This document shows, in pieces, positions 32,416-40,591 of a stretch of 64,000 nt of DNA. The notes under the pieces were generated by a model. It worked only from the letters and a program-made list of their open reading frames with translations. It searched no databases and was not told the origin of the DNA. The stretch is from CAZWLY01 sp964634465 (GTDB lineage: Bacteria; Desulfobacterota; Desulfarculia; G963662305): assembly GCA_964634465.1 (NCBI GenBank), contig CAZWLY010000009.1:124001-188000 (forward strand), written 5' to 3'. Numbering within the stretch: the stretch's first letter is position 1; every line of letters starts with the position of its first letter. The position numbers and the translations under genes were made by a program.

Positions 32416-33855
32416 ATGGCGGATTTCGATCTGATCATCAAGGGCGGTGAGTTGGTCATCCCCAATCAAGGCGTGGTTCGAGCCGATATCGGGGTCGAGG
32501 GTGAAAAGATCGCGGCCGTCGCCCAGGACATTCCGGCGGCTGAAGGGGTTCGGGTGATCGACGCCGCCGGCAAGAAGGTCTTTCCGGGGGCGATCGACTC
32601 CCACGCCCACGTGGGCATCTATCGACCTCTGAGCGAAGACGCGACCAGCGAGAGCGCCTCGGCCGCCTCGGGCGGGGTGACGACCATTTGCAGCTATTTC
32701 CGGACCGGCAAAAACTATCTGAACAAGACCGGGGCCCTCAAAGACATCTTCCCCGAGCTTCTCGAAAAATCGGCCGGCGCCTTCCGGATCGATTACGCCT
32801 ACCACATCGCCTGCATGTCCTCCGCCCAGATCGACGAGATCGAGTGGTTGGTTAAGGAGGGCGGGGTTTCGACCTTCAAGTACTACATGTTCTACAAGTC
32901 CCTCGACCTTTCCGGCGCCAAACCCAGCGGCGAGTACCTGATGCTCAGCCAAGACGTTCTGGACCTGGGTTTCCTCTACCGTTTCATGAGTGAAGTGGCC
33001 CGGGTGAACGAGGCCTTTGAGGGCAAGCCGATCAGGGTCGCGATCCACTGCGAGAACCCGGAGATCATCGCCGCCACCGCGGCCTGGGCCCGGGCCAATC
33101 CGACCGGCAACGCGATGAAGGACTACTCCAACAGCCGGCCGCCCTGGCAGGAGGCCTTGGCCATCAAAGAGGTCGCCTTCCTGGCCGCCCGGACCGGCTG
33201 CCCGACCAACCTCCTTCATCTTTCCAGCGCCGAGGCCGTGGACGCCGGTCTGGAGGCCGTGGCCGAGTATCCGGAGGTGGACTTCCTCCTGGAAGTGACC
33301 CTCCATCACCTCTCCATGTCCAACGACGACGACTACGGCATTCTGGGCAAGGTCAATCCGCCGATCAGGGACCGAGCCCAGGTGGATTATCTCTGGGAGG
33401 CCGTCCTCGAGGGGGTGATCGACACCGTGGTCAGCGACCACGCCTGCCACCCCAAGGCGATGCGCCAGGGCGATCTGTGGTCGATCATGCCCGGTTTCGG
33501 CGGGACCGGCTTGATGTTCCCGGTGTTGATCACCGAGGGGTACCACAAACGGGGCCTGGGGCTGACCAGAATAGCCGAGCTGTCGGCCTACAATCCGGCC
33601 GTGCTCTACAACCTCTACCCGAAGAAAGGGACCATCGCCGTCGGTTCCGACGCCGACCTGGTCATTGTCGATCTGGACGCGGAAAAGACCGTGACCGCCG
33701 AGCTCCTCCATTCGGCACAGGACTACACCCCCTTCGAGGGTCTCGAGCTGAAGGGCTGGCCGGAGCAGACCATCGTTCGAGGCCGGAGTGTTTTTGAAAA
33801 CGGTCGGGTCGTCGCTCCTCCCGGATACGGCCAATACATCCGGCGGCCGGTCTGA
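32416..33855 (+). CDS. Dihydropyrimidinase/hydantoinase-type amidohydrolase
   Basis: A 479-residue cyclic-amide hydrolase. All binuclear metal ligands of the D-hydantoinase/dihydropyrimidinase/allantoinase group can be placed: His63 and His65 (DSHAHVG), the carboxylated Lys155 (STFKYYMFYK), His211 (AIHCENPE), His268 (NLLHLSSAEA) and Asp341 (VVSDHACHP). Which ring it opens (hydantoin, dihydrouracil, allantoin) is not readable. The ATG follows an AGGAG site and the site A promoter. It is divergent from the Lrp-led unit that encodes hydantoin racemases, so D-hydantoinase activity is attractive. Confidence 0.9.
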   Translation: MADFDLIIKGGELVIPNQGVVRADIGVEGEKIAAVAQDIPAAEGVRVIDAAGKKVFPGAIDSHAHVGIYRPLSEDATSESASAASGGVTTICSYFRTGKNYLNKTGALKDIFPELLEKSAGAFRIDYAYHIACMSSAQIDEIEWLVKEGGVSTFKYYMFYKSLDLSGAKPSGEYLMLSQDVLDLGFLYRFMSEVARVNEAFEGKPIRVAIHCENPEIIAATAAWARANPTGNAMKDYSNSRPPWQEALAIKEVAFLAARTGCPTNLLHLSSAEAVDAGLEAVAEYPEVDFLLEVTLHHLSMSNDDDYGILGKVNPPIRDRAQVDYLWEAVLEGVIDTVVSDHACHPKAMRQGDLWSIMPGFGGTGLMFPVLITEGYHKRGLGLTRIAELSAYNPAVLYNLYPKKGTIAVGSDADLVIVDLDAEKTVTAELLHSAQDYTPFEGLELKGWPEQTIVRGRSVFENGRVVAPPGYGQYIRRPV

Positions 33856-34035
33856 AGGGAAGAGAGGAGTCCGGGTCGACCCGACTGCTTAGACGGCCCA
33901 GGCAATCGCCGGCCGGGCGGAGCGGAGCCTGGTCGGCGGGCCGGCAGCGGGCTTGGGCTCTATTCAAGATCGACCCTTTGGGGTGGGGACGGATCAGGCG
34001 TCCGACGCCATCCGCTGGATTGGGGGAAGCGCTGA

Positions 34036-34362
34036 ATGGTCAAGGCGATCCTGGGTTACGACATCGAGCCCGGCATTTCGGAAGAGGCCTATGACAAGTG
34101 GCTCCGGGAGGTCCATCTCCCGGATCTGAAAAAAATTCCCGGCCTGAGACGGATCGTTTTGAACACGGTCAAGGGCGTGGTTCGGGATGGCCAGACTTTC
34201 TATCGCATCGCCGAACTCCATTACGATTCCATGGAAGATTTCGAGGCGGCCGCCAAATGGCGCTTGGAGAACCCGGTTCCGCCGGGGCGCGGACCGGAAG
34301 GCAAGACCGATTTCAAGTTCTACGTGGTCTGCGAGACCGAGGTGATCGAAGTCGGAGAGTAA
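34036..34362 (+). CDS. EthD-like small dimeric alpha/beta-barrel protein
   Basis: A 108-residue protein with the ferredoxin-like pattern of the EthD/dimeric alpha-beta barrel superfamily: an opening strand MVKAILGYDIE, a helix with YDKWLREVHLPDLKKIPG and a later strand FYRIAELHYDSMEDF. Relatives include ether-degradation accessory proteins and small monooxygenase-like or cyclase-like proteins. The precise role is unknown. GGGGGAAGC precedes the ATG. It lies 180 bases after the hydrolase and 40 bases before an FAD-dependent reductase, suggesting a shared pathway. Confidence 0.65.
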   Translation: MVKAILGYDIEPGISEEAYDKWLREVHLPDLKKIPGLRRIVLNTVKGVVRDGQTFYRIAELHYDSMEDFEAAAKWRLENPVPPGRGPEGKTDFKFYVVCETEVIEVGE

Positions 34363-34402
34363 TTCTTTCCCGACCACTTCCCGACAGGAGTCGAGTGAGG
34401 AA

Positions 34403-35836
34403 ATGAAAGGCGATTTCGAGTCCCATCGGGCCCTCATCCGTTGGGTGGACGGCGCCTCCCCTCCGGGGTGGGACGTGGAGGTCGATGTCCTGATCATCGG
34501 CTGCGGTGGATGCGGGCTGACCGCCGGATTGGCCGCCGCCCAAAGGGGAGCCCGGGTCCTTATCGTGGAGAAGGAGGCCCAGGCCGGGGGCAACACCTCT
34601 TTGAGCCAGGGCATGTTTCCGGCAGCCGGGTCCAGGTTCCAGAAAGAGGCCGGGATCGATGATTCGCCCGAATTGATGGCCGAGGACATTCTTGCCAAGA
34701 ACCACCACCAGTCGGATCCGGAGATGACCTTCCACCTGGCCCGCGAATCGGGGCGGCTGATCGACTGGCTTTGGGAGACCGAGGGGATCAAGCTGGATAT
34801 CGTGACCAACTTTCTCTACCCCGGCCATTCCCGGCATCGCATCCACGCTCCGGCCACCACCAAGGGCGCCTGGCTCGTCAACCGGCTCCTGAAGGCGGCC
34901 GGACGCTACGACAACCTCGACATCGCCTACGCCGCCTCGGCCCGAAGATTGGTCGCCGAGAGGTCGGACGGTTCCGTGCTGGGGGCCGAGGTCGACATCT
35001 CCGGGGTGGGCCTCAACCTCGCCGGGGCGGCCAAGACGATTCTGGCCCTAAATGGCTTCGGGGCCAATCGGGAGATGGTCGCAGAGTATATCCCGGAGAT
35101 GGCCCAGGCCATCTACTTCGGCCACGAGGGCAACACCGGCGAGGGGATTCTGTGGGGTCAAGCCCTGGGGGCCGAGCTGGTCAACATGGGCTCCTACCAG
35201 GCCCACGGTTCGGTCGCCTATCCCGAGGGGACGCTGCTCACCTGGGCGGTCATCAGCCTGGGCGGGTATCAGGTCAACCGGGCCGGGAAGCGATTCGTAA
35301 ACGAAGACCACGGCTACTCGGAGCACGCCCTGGACGTGTTGGCCCAGGAGGGCGGAGTGGCGATCGAGATTTTCGACCAGCGGATCCTGGCCGAGGTGGA
35401 GGACTTCGAGGATTTCAAGCAGTGCCAGGAGATGGGCGCCGTCAAGCGGGCCGAGACGATTGAGGCTCTGGCCGAGACCTTTGGGATAGACCCGGTCGCT
35501 CTGGCCGAGACCCACCGCCGCTTTCAGGCCGCGGCCGAAGGCCGAACCCAGGATGAGTTGGGCCGCCTCTCTCTCGCCCATCCCCTTGAGCCGCCCTTCT
35601 ACGGAGTCCGGGTGACGGGCGCCCTGTTCCACACCCAGGGCGGACTTCGGGTCGATCGACGGGCCCGGGTGCTCCGCCCCGACGGGAGTCCCATACCCAA
35701 TCTCTATGCCGGCGGCGGGACGGCCGCGGGCCTGTCCGGGTCCGGGGTGAGCGGTTATCTTTCGGGCAACGGGCTTCTGGCCGCCCTGACTCTGGGGAAA
35801 TTGGCCGGGGAGGACGCCGCCCGGGGTTTTTCATAG
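34403..35836 (+). CDS. FAD-dependent oxidoreductase (fumarate reductase/ketosteroid dehydrogenase type)
   Basis: A 477-residue flavoprotein. The FAD-binding fold opens with VDVLIIGCGGCGLTAGLAAA (residues 28-47), followed by LIVEKEAQAGGNTSLSQG; the C-terminal FAD motif is IPNLYAGGGTAAGLSGSGVSG. A YGVRVTGALFHTQGGLRVD segment near 400 is typical of the FAD_binding_2 family, which includes fumarate reductases, urocanate reductase and ketosteroid dehydrogenases. No signal peptide is present, so it is cytoplasmic. In an island of ring hydrolases it may reduce an enoate or ring double bond, which is inference. Confidence 0.88.
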   Translation: MKGDFESHRALIRWVDGASPPGWDVEVDVLIIGCGGCGLTAGLAAAQRGARVLIVEKEAQAGGNTSLSQGMFPAAGSRFQKEAGIDDSPELMAEDILAKNHHQSDPEMTFHLARESGRLIDWLWETEGIKLDIVTNFLYPGHSRHRIHAPATTKGAWLVNRLLKAAGRYDNLDIAYAASARRLVAERSDGSVLGAEVDISGVGLNLAGAAKTILALNGFGANREMVAEYIPEMAQAIYFGHEGNTGEGILWGQALGAELVNMGSYQAHGSVAYPEGTLLTWAVISLGGYQVNRAGKRFVNEDHGYSEHALDVLAQEGGVAIEIFDQRILAEVEDFEDFKQCQEMGAVKRAETIEALAETFGIDPVALAETHRRFQAAAEGRTQDELGRLSLAHPLEPPFYGVRVTGALFHTQGGLRVDRRARVLRPDGSPIPNLYAGGGTAAGLSGSGVSGYLSGNGLLAALTLGKLAGEDAARGFS

Positions 35837-35937
35837 ATCGGGGGTAAAGAGTCCGGGCGCAAAAGCAGGATCATGGGCCCGGGGGTGTTTCGACGCGGCA
35901 AGAGTCCCTAACCAGATTACTCCAAAGGGAGGTGACC

Positions 35938-37176
35938 ATGAGTGGCAAAAAAGGTTTGAACCGGCGTGAGTTCATCAAGGCCGGGGCCGTGGCCGGAGGG
36001 GCCGTGGCTGTGGGGGCGATGGGTTTTCCTGGGATCATCAAGGCGGCGCCCAAGGAGGTCGTAATCGGCCACATCCACCCCCTCTCCGGGTTCCTGGCCT
36101 TTGACGGCAAGGAATTGGAGAACGGCGTCAAGCTGGCGGTCAAGGAGATCAACGAGGCCGGCGGGATCAAGTCCTTGGGCGGGGCCAAGCTGAAGCTTCT
36201 GGCCGCCGACTCCGAGGGCAAGCCGGACGTGGCCATCCGCGAGGTGGAGCGTCTCTACAAGTCCGGGGCGGTGGCGATTACCGGTTGCTATCAGTCGTCG
36301 GTGACCCTGGTCGCGACTCAGATTGCGGAAAAGTTCAAGATCCCCTTCGTGGTCTCGGTGGCCGTGGCCGACAAGATCACCGCCCGGGGCTTCAAGTACA
36401 CCTTCCGCATCCAGCCCAACGCCGAGCAGATGGCCTCCCAGGCGGTCAAGCACTTGGCCGAGATCATCCAAGCCTCGGGTTCGTCGGCCAAGACCATCGC
36501 TTATCTCCACGACAACACCGCCTTCGGGAAGCCCCTTTCGGCCCACGTGGCCAACTTCGCCCCCAAGTACGGCCTCAAGGTCATCGAGGACGTACCTTAC
36601 TCCCCCCGGGCGGCCGACGTCTCGACCGAGGTGGGCAAGATCAAGGCGGCCGGCGCCGACATCATCCTCGACACCGGCTACTTCGGCGACGGGGTTCGGG
36701 TCTACAAGACCATGATGGACCTCAGGGTCAAGGCCCAGGCGATCATGGGCTGCGCCAACGGCGCCTTCAGCCATCCCAAGTTCATCAAGGAACTGGGCTC
36801 GATCACCGAGAACGTCATGGACGGCAACTACCGGGCCAACCCCTTAAGCCCCCTGACCAAGAAGGCCTTCGCCAACTACAAGGCCACTTACGGCAATGAG
36901 ATGGGCGCCTCGACGGTGTTTTCCTATCAGGCCACCTACGTCATCGCCGATGCCATCGAGCGGGCCGGTTCGACCGACCGGACGGCGATCAGGGATGCCC
37001 TGGCCAAAACCAACATGACTAACCACATTCTGCCCCAGGGCCCGATCGTCTTCGGCAAGGACGGCCAGAACGTCAACGCCCAGGCGGTCGTGACCCAGAT
37101 TCAGGGCGGCGTGGTCAAGGTCGTCTGGCCCAGGAAATACGCCGAGGCCGAACCGGTCTTCCCGGTTCCGATGTAG
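35938..37176 (+). CDS. ABC transporter substrate-binding protein (Liv type, Tat signal, system 2)
   Basis: A 412-residue periplasmic binding protein. The N-terminus has a twin-arginine signal (LNRREFIKAGAVAGGAVAVG), cleaved near IIKAAPKE at about residue 37, so it is probably exported folded. The mature protein starts EVVIGHIHPLSGFLAFDGKE and has GCYQSSVTLVATQIAEKF near 120, as in Leu/Ile/Val-type binding proteins. The ATG at 35938 follows GGGAGGTGACC; a GTG six bases earlier is less likely. It precedes livHMGF of system 2. Confidence 0.92.
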   Translation: MSGKKGLNRREFIKAGAVAGGAVAVGAMGFPGIIKAAPKEVVIGHIHPLSGFLAFDGKELENGVKLAVKEINEAGGIKSLGGAKLKLLAADSEGKPDVAIREVERLYKSGAVAITGCYQSSVTLVATQIAEKFKIPFVVSVAVADKITARGFKYTFRIQPNAEQMASQAVKHLAEIIQASGSSAKTIAYLHDNTAFGKPLSAHVANFAPKYGLKVIEDVPYSPRAADVSTEVGKIKAAGADIILDTGYFGDGVRVYKTMMDLRVKAQAIMGCANGAFSHPKFIKELGSITENVMDGNYRANPLSPLTKKAFANYKATYGNEMGASTVFSYQATYVIADAIERAGSTDRTAIRDALAKTNMTNHILPQGPIVFGKDGQNVNAQAVVTQIQGGVVKVVWPRKYAEAEPVFPVPM

Positions 37177-37188
37177 TGAACCCGCCGG

Positions 37189-37217
37189 GTTGGGAGCGGG
37201 GCCGGCCCGCTCCCAAC
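37189..37217 (+). terminator. Intercistronic hairpin after the binding-protein gene (system 2)
   Basis: A 12-bp perfect stem, GTTGGGAGCGGG with CCCGCTCCCAAC, around a 5-base loop. It starts 12 bases after the binding-protein stop and ends 26 bases before livH. No T tract follows. It probably protects the upstream mRNA or reduces read-through, keeping binding protein in excess. Confidence 0.75.
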
Positions 37218-37243
37218 TTCATCTAGCGAGTCCAGGGGTCGAA

Positions 37244-38116
37244 ATGACAGCCTCTTTCGTGGCCCAATCCCTCCTCAACGGGGTTCTGATCGGCGGGGTC
37301 TACTCGCTGATCGCCATTGGGCTGAACCTGATTTTCGGGGTGATGAAGATCATCAACTTCGCCCACGGCTCGTTGATGATGCTGGGAATGTACATCTGCT
37401 ACTGGACGGCGACCCTTTTGCCCCTCAACCCCTACGCCGCTATTTTTGTCGTTGTTCCAATAATGTTCCTGGTCGGGGTGATCATCCAGAAATACCTGAT
37501 CAACCCCATCATCACCGCTCCGGAACACAATCAGCTCCTTTTGACCCTGGGAATCTCGCTGTTTCTGGAGAATCTGGCCCTGTTTCTCTGGACCCCCGAC
37601 TACCGGGTCCTGGCCACTCCCTACTCCGGGGTCAATTTCTACCTGGGAGACATCTCCTTTTCCCTGGTCCGCATCATGGCCTTTGGGTTGGCCATGTTGT
37701 GTACCGCCGTTCTCTACCTGGTGCTGACCAGGACCGATCTGGGCAAGGCCATCCGGGCCGCCAGTGAAGAGCCCGACGGAGCGGTCCTGATGGGGATCAA
37801 CGTCCGCCGTATCTATTGGATCTGTTTCGGCATCGGGGCGGCCTGCGCCGGGGTTTCGGGAGCGGCCATCGCCCCCTTCTTCCCGGTCTATCCCCAGGTC
37901 GGCAGCCTGTTTGTCATCACCGCCTTCGTGGTCGTGGTCCTGGGCGGGATGGGCAGTTTCCTGGGAGCCTTCGTGGGCGGAATAATCATCGGGGTGGCCG
38001 ACAGCGTGGGGGCGATGTTGCTGCCCGGGTCGATGAAGTCGATCATTTCTTTCACCATCTTCATCCTGATCCTGCTTTTCAAACCCAACGGACTGTTTGG
38101 AGGGCGTCGTGGTTGA
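37244..38116 (+). CDS. livH: Branched-chain-type ABC transporter permease LivH (system 2)
   Basis: A 290-residue permease with about eight helices. It has the standard opening FVAQSLLNGVLIGGVYSLIA and the LivH signature LNLIFGVMKIINFAHGSLMM, with RAASEEPDGAVLMGINVRRI as the coupling loop near residue 182. The ATG at 37244 is chosen over an in-frame ATG at 37190 that would add 18 residues and run through the hairpin. The stop overlaps the GTG start of livM by eight bases. Confidence 0.93.
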   Translation: MTASFVAQSLLNGVLIGGVYSLIAIGLNLIFGVMKIINFAHGSLMMLGMYICYWTATLLPLNPYAAIFVVVPIMFLVGVIIQKYLINPIITAPEHNQLLLTLGISLFLENLALFLWTPDYRVLATPYSGVNFYLGDISFSLVRIMAFGLAMLCTAVLYLVLTRTDLGKAIRAASEEPDGAVLMGINVRRIYWICFGIGAACAGVSGAAIAPFFPVYPQVGSLFVITAFVVVVLGGMGSFLGAFVGGIIIGVADSVGAMLLPGSMKSIISFTIFILILLFKPNGLFGGRRG

Positions 38117-39113
38117 GCGTCTGAAGCATGGCCATCTCCGCCGTCGCCTGGGCCTCAAGACCTGGGGCCTGATCGGGCTGGTGATGGCCGCCCTGCACGT
38201 CCTGCCCTGGCTCTTCCCGGGCGTTCTCCACACAATGATCATGATCTTTCTCCTGGCCCTCATGGGCCAGGGCTGGAACGTCCTGTCGGGCTATGCCGGG
38301 CAGTTCTCCTTCGGCCACTCGCTTTTCTTCGGGATCGGGGCCTACACCTCATCCCTGATATTCGTCAAGCTGGGGGTCAGCCCCTGGATCGGGATGGCGG
38401 TTTCCGTGGCGATCTCCGCGGCGGTCGGTCTGTTCATCGGCTACCTGAGCTTCCGCTACGGGTTGAGCGGGCCCTTCTTCGCCCTGATCATGCTCGCCTT
38501 TGCCGAGATCTTTCACATGATCGCCATGGGATGGGACTGGATCGGCGGGGCCGAGGGGATTCTGATCCCTCTGGAGGGAAACGCCCCCGGGCTCATGCAG
38601 TTCACCGAAAAGGAGCCGTTCTACTTTTTGCTGCTGTGGCTGACCGCGGCTTCCCTCTTGTTCGTCTGGAAGATGGAAGGGACCCGGATGGGTCTTTACC
38701 TCCAGGCCATCCGGGAGGACAACGAGGCGGCCGAGGCCCTGGGCGTAGACTCGCTTCGCTACAAGCTGACAGCCATGGCCATCTCGGCCGGGATGACCGC
38801 CGTGGGCGGCACCTTCTACGCCCAGTACCTGCTCTACATCGACCCGGACACCACCTTCGGGGTGGTCAACTCGGTGGAGATCATGCTCCGCCCGATCATC
38901 GGCGGGCCGGGAACGGTCCTGGGGCCGCTGCTGGGTTCGGTCGTCCTGACCCCTCTCTCGGAGGTCACTCGGACCGCCTTCCAGGCCTACTCCGGAGCCT
39001 ACCTGATGTTCTACGGGGCGATTCTGGTGGCGGTCATCATCTTCCTGCCTGACGGGCTGATGGGCATCCTCAAAAAACTGGCCGACTTGGGCCGGACCGG
39101 GCGGAGGGGCTAG
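38109..39113 (+). CDS. livM: Branched-chain-type ABC transporter permease LivM (system 2)
   Basis: A 334-residue permease with about nine helices. LivM features are GQGWNVLSGYAGQFSFGHSL near residue 54, GLSGPFFALIMLAFAEIFH near 118 and the coupling segment AIREDNEAAEALGVDSLRYK near 200. The start is the GTG at 38109, with GGAGGGC upstream and an eight-base overlap with livH. livG follows three bases after the stop. The gene is complete and of normal length. Confidence 0.92.
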   Translation: MVERLKHGHLRRRLGLKTWGLIGLVMAALHVLPWLFPGVLHTMIMIFLLALMGQGWNVLSGYAGQFSFGHSLFFGIGAYTSSLIFVKLGVSPWIGMAVSVAISAAVGLFIGYLSFRYGLSGPFFALIMLAFAEIFHMIAMGWDWIGGAEGILIPLEGNAPGLMQFTEKEPFYFLLLWLTAASLLFVWKMEGTRMGLYLQAIREDNEAAEALGVDSLRYKLTAMAISAGMTAVGGTFYAQYLLYIDPDTTFGVVNSVEIMLRPIIGGPGTVLGPLLGSVVLTPLSEVTRTAFQAYSGAYLMFYGAILVAVIIFLPDGLMGILKKLADLGRTGRRG

Positions 39114-39116
39114 GCC

Positions 39117-39860
39117 ATGACCTCCCAAAACAGCCTGGAAGTCATCGGCGTGACCAAATCCTTTCGGGGGTTGATGGCCCTCGACAGCGTGGACTTGACC
39201 GTCGAGCCGGACCAGATCGTGGGCCTGATCGGACCCAACGGGGCCGGCAAGACGACCCTCTTTAACATCATCTCCGGCTTTCTCAAACCCGACGCCGGCC
39301 GGATCAGTTTCGGCGGACAGGACCTGGTCGGGCTCAAGCCCCACCAGATCTGCCGTTTGGGATTGGGCCGAACCTTCCAGATCGTCAAGCCCTTCGGCCA
39401 ATTGAGCGTTCTCCAGAACGTGGCCGTGGGGGCCTTCAGCCGAACCGGCCAGCCCGCCGCGGCCGAAGACGAATCGTGGCGGATTCTGGAGTTCGTAGGT
39501 CTGGCGGGCAAGGCCCTGGACCCGGCCCACAGCCTGACCACCCCCGACCGGAAGCGCTTGGAGATGGCCCGGGCGTTGGCCACTAGGCCGAAGCTGCTTC
39601 TTCTGGACGAGGTCATGGCCGGCCTCAACCCGACCGAGAAGGACGAGGTCATCGCCTTGGTCAGAAAAATTCGGGAGGCCGGAACCGCGGTTCTGATCAT
39701 CGAACACGCGATGAGGGTCATCATGGGGCTTTGCGACCGGATCTATGTGATCCAGTACGGGTGCCGCATCGCGGCTGGCGATCCGGAGACCATCAGTTGC
39801 GATCCAAAGGTCATCGAGGCCTACCTGGGGAATGAGTATGGCGCTCCTGAACGTCGATAA
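39117..39860 (+). CDS. livG: ABC transporter ATP-binding protein LivG (system 2), atypical signature
   Basis: A 247-residue ATPase with Walker A GPNGAGKTTLFNIISGF near residue 39 and the LivG marker LGLGRTFQIVKPFGQLSV near 81. The signature region reads SLTTPDRKRLEMARAL instead of an LSGGQ-like motif, and Walker B is LLLLDEVMAGLNPTE. The same change in the signature region is seen in LivG of system 1 but not in system 3, so it marks a subfamily, not a sequence error. The ATG is three bases after livM. Confidence 0.9.
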   Translation: MTSQNSLEVIGVTKSFRGLMALDSVDLTVEPDQIVGLIGPNGAGKTTLFNIISGFLKPDAGRISFGGQDLVGLKPHQICRLGLGRTFQIVKPFGQLSVLQNVAVGAFSRTGQPAAAEDESWRILEFVGLAGKALDPAHSLTTPDRKRLEMARALATRPKLLLLDEVMAGLNPTEKDEVIALVRKIREAGTAVLIIEHAMRVIMGLCDRIYVIQYGCRIAAGDPETISCDPKVIEAYLGNEYGAPERR

Positions 39861-40554
39861 GATTGACGTCTTTTACGGCTCGGTCCAGGTCCTCTGGGGG
39901 GTCTCCCTGAGCTTGGAAGAGGGCCAGATCGTCTCCCTCCTGGGGGCCAACGGGGCCGGCAAGACGACCACCGTCAAGACCATCTCCGGGTTTCTTAAGC
40001 CAAGTTCCGGGGCGATCTCCTTCGACGGTCGAGAGATCACTCAAACTCCGGCCCACAGCCGGGTCGAGGCGGGTTTGGTCCAGGTCCCGGAGGGGCGCAA
40101 GATATTCCCCAGCCTGTCGGTCCTGGAGAACCTGGAGATGGGTTCCTACCTCAAGGGGCCCAAGGCCCGTCGGGCCGAGAGCCTGGCCCGGGTGATGGAG
40201 TTGTTTCCCATCCTCAAGGAGCGCTCCACCCAGGCGGCCGGGACCCTCTCCGGCGGGGAGCAGCAGATGCTGGCTTTGGGGCGGGGGTTGATGTCCCTGC
40301 CCAAGCTGCTCATTCTGGACGAGCCTTCGCTGGGCCTGGCGCCGATGATAGTCGAGGAGATATTCAAGGTCGTGCGGCGGATCAACCGGGAAGGGGTGAG
40401 CATCCTCCTGGTCGAGCAAAACGCGCCCCAGGCCCTGGCCATCTCGGATATGGCCTACGTCCTGGAGGAAGGCCGGGTCGCCCTTTCGGGGACCGGCCGG
40501 GAGTTGTTGAACGACGATCACGTCCGGCGGCTCTACCTGGGCGTCGCCGATTAG
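39832..40554 (+). CDS. livF: ABC transporter ATP-binding protein LivF (system 2)
   Basis: A 240-residue ATPase with Walker A GANGAGKTTTVKTISGF near residue 37, VPEGRKIFPSLSVLENLEMG near 84, the canonical signature LSGGEQQMLALGRGLM near 141 and Walker B LLILDEPSLGLAP near 160. It overlaps livG by 29 bases; a second ATG at 39838 is possible. It completes transport system 2. The MmgE/PrpD gene follows 37 bases later and is probably in the same transcript. Confidence 0.93.
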   Translation: MSMALLNVDKIDVFYGSVQVLWGVSLSLEEGQIVSLLGANGAGKTTTVKTISGFLKPSSGAISFDGREITQTPAHSRVEAGLVQVPEGRKIFPSLSVLENLEMGSYLKGPKARRAESLARVMELFPILKERSTQAAGTLSGGEQQMLALGRGLMSLPKLLILDEPSLGLAPMIVEEIFKVVRRINREGVSILLVEQNAPQALAISDMAYVLEEGRVALSGTGRELLNDDHVRRLYLGVAD

Positions 40555-40591
40555 CCGGACTCTCGAAAGCCCTCTTGTGATGAGGTGGATC

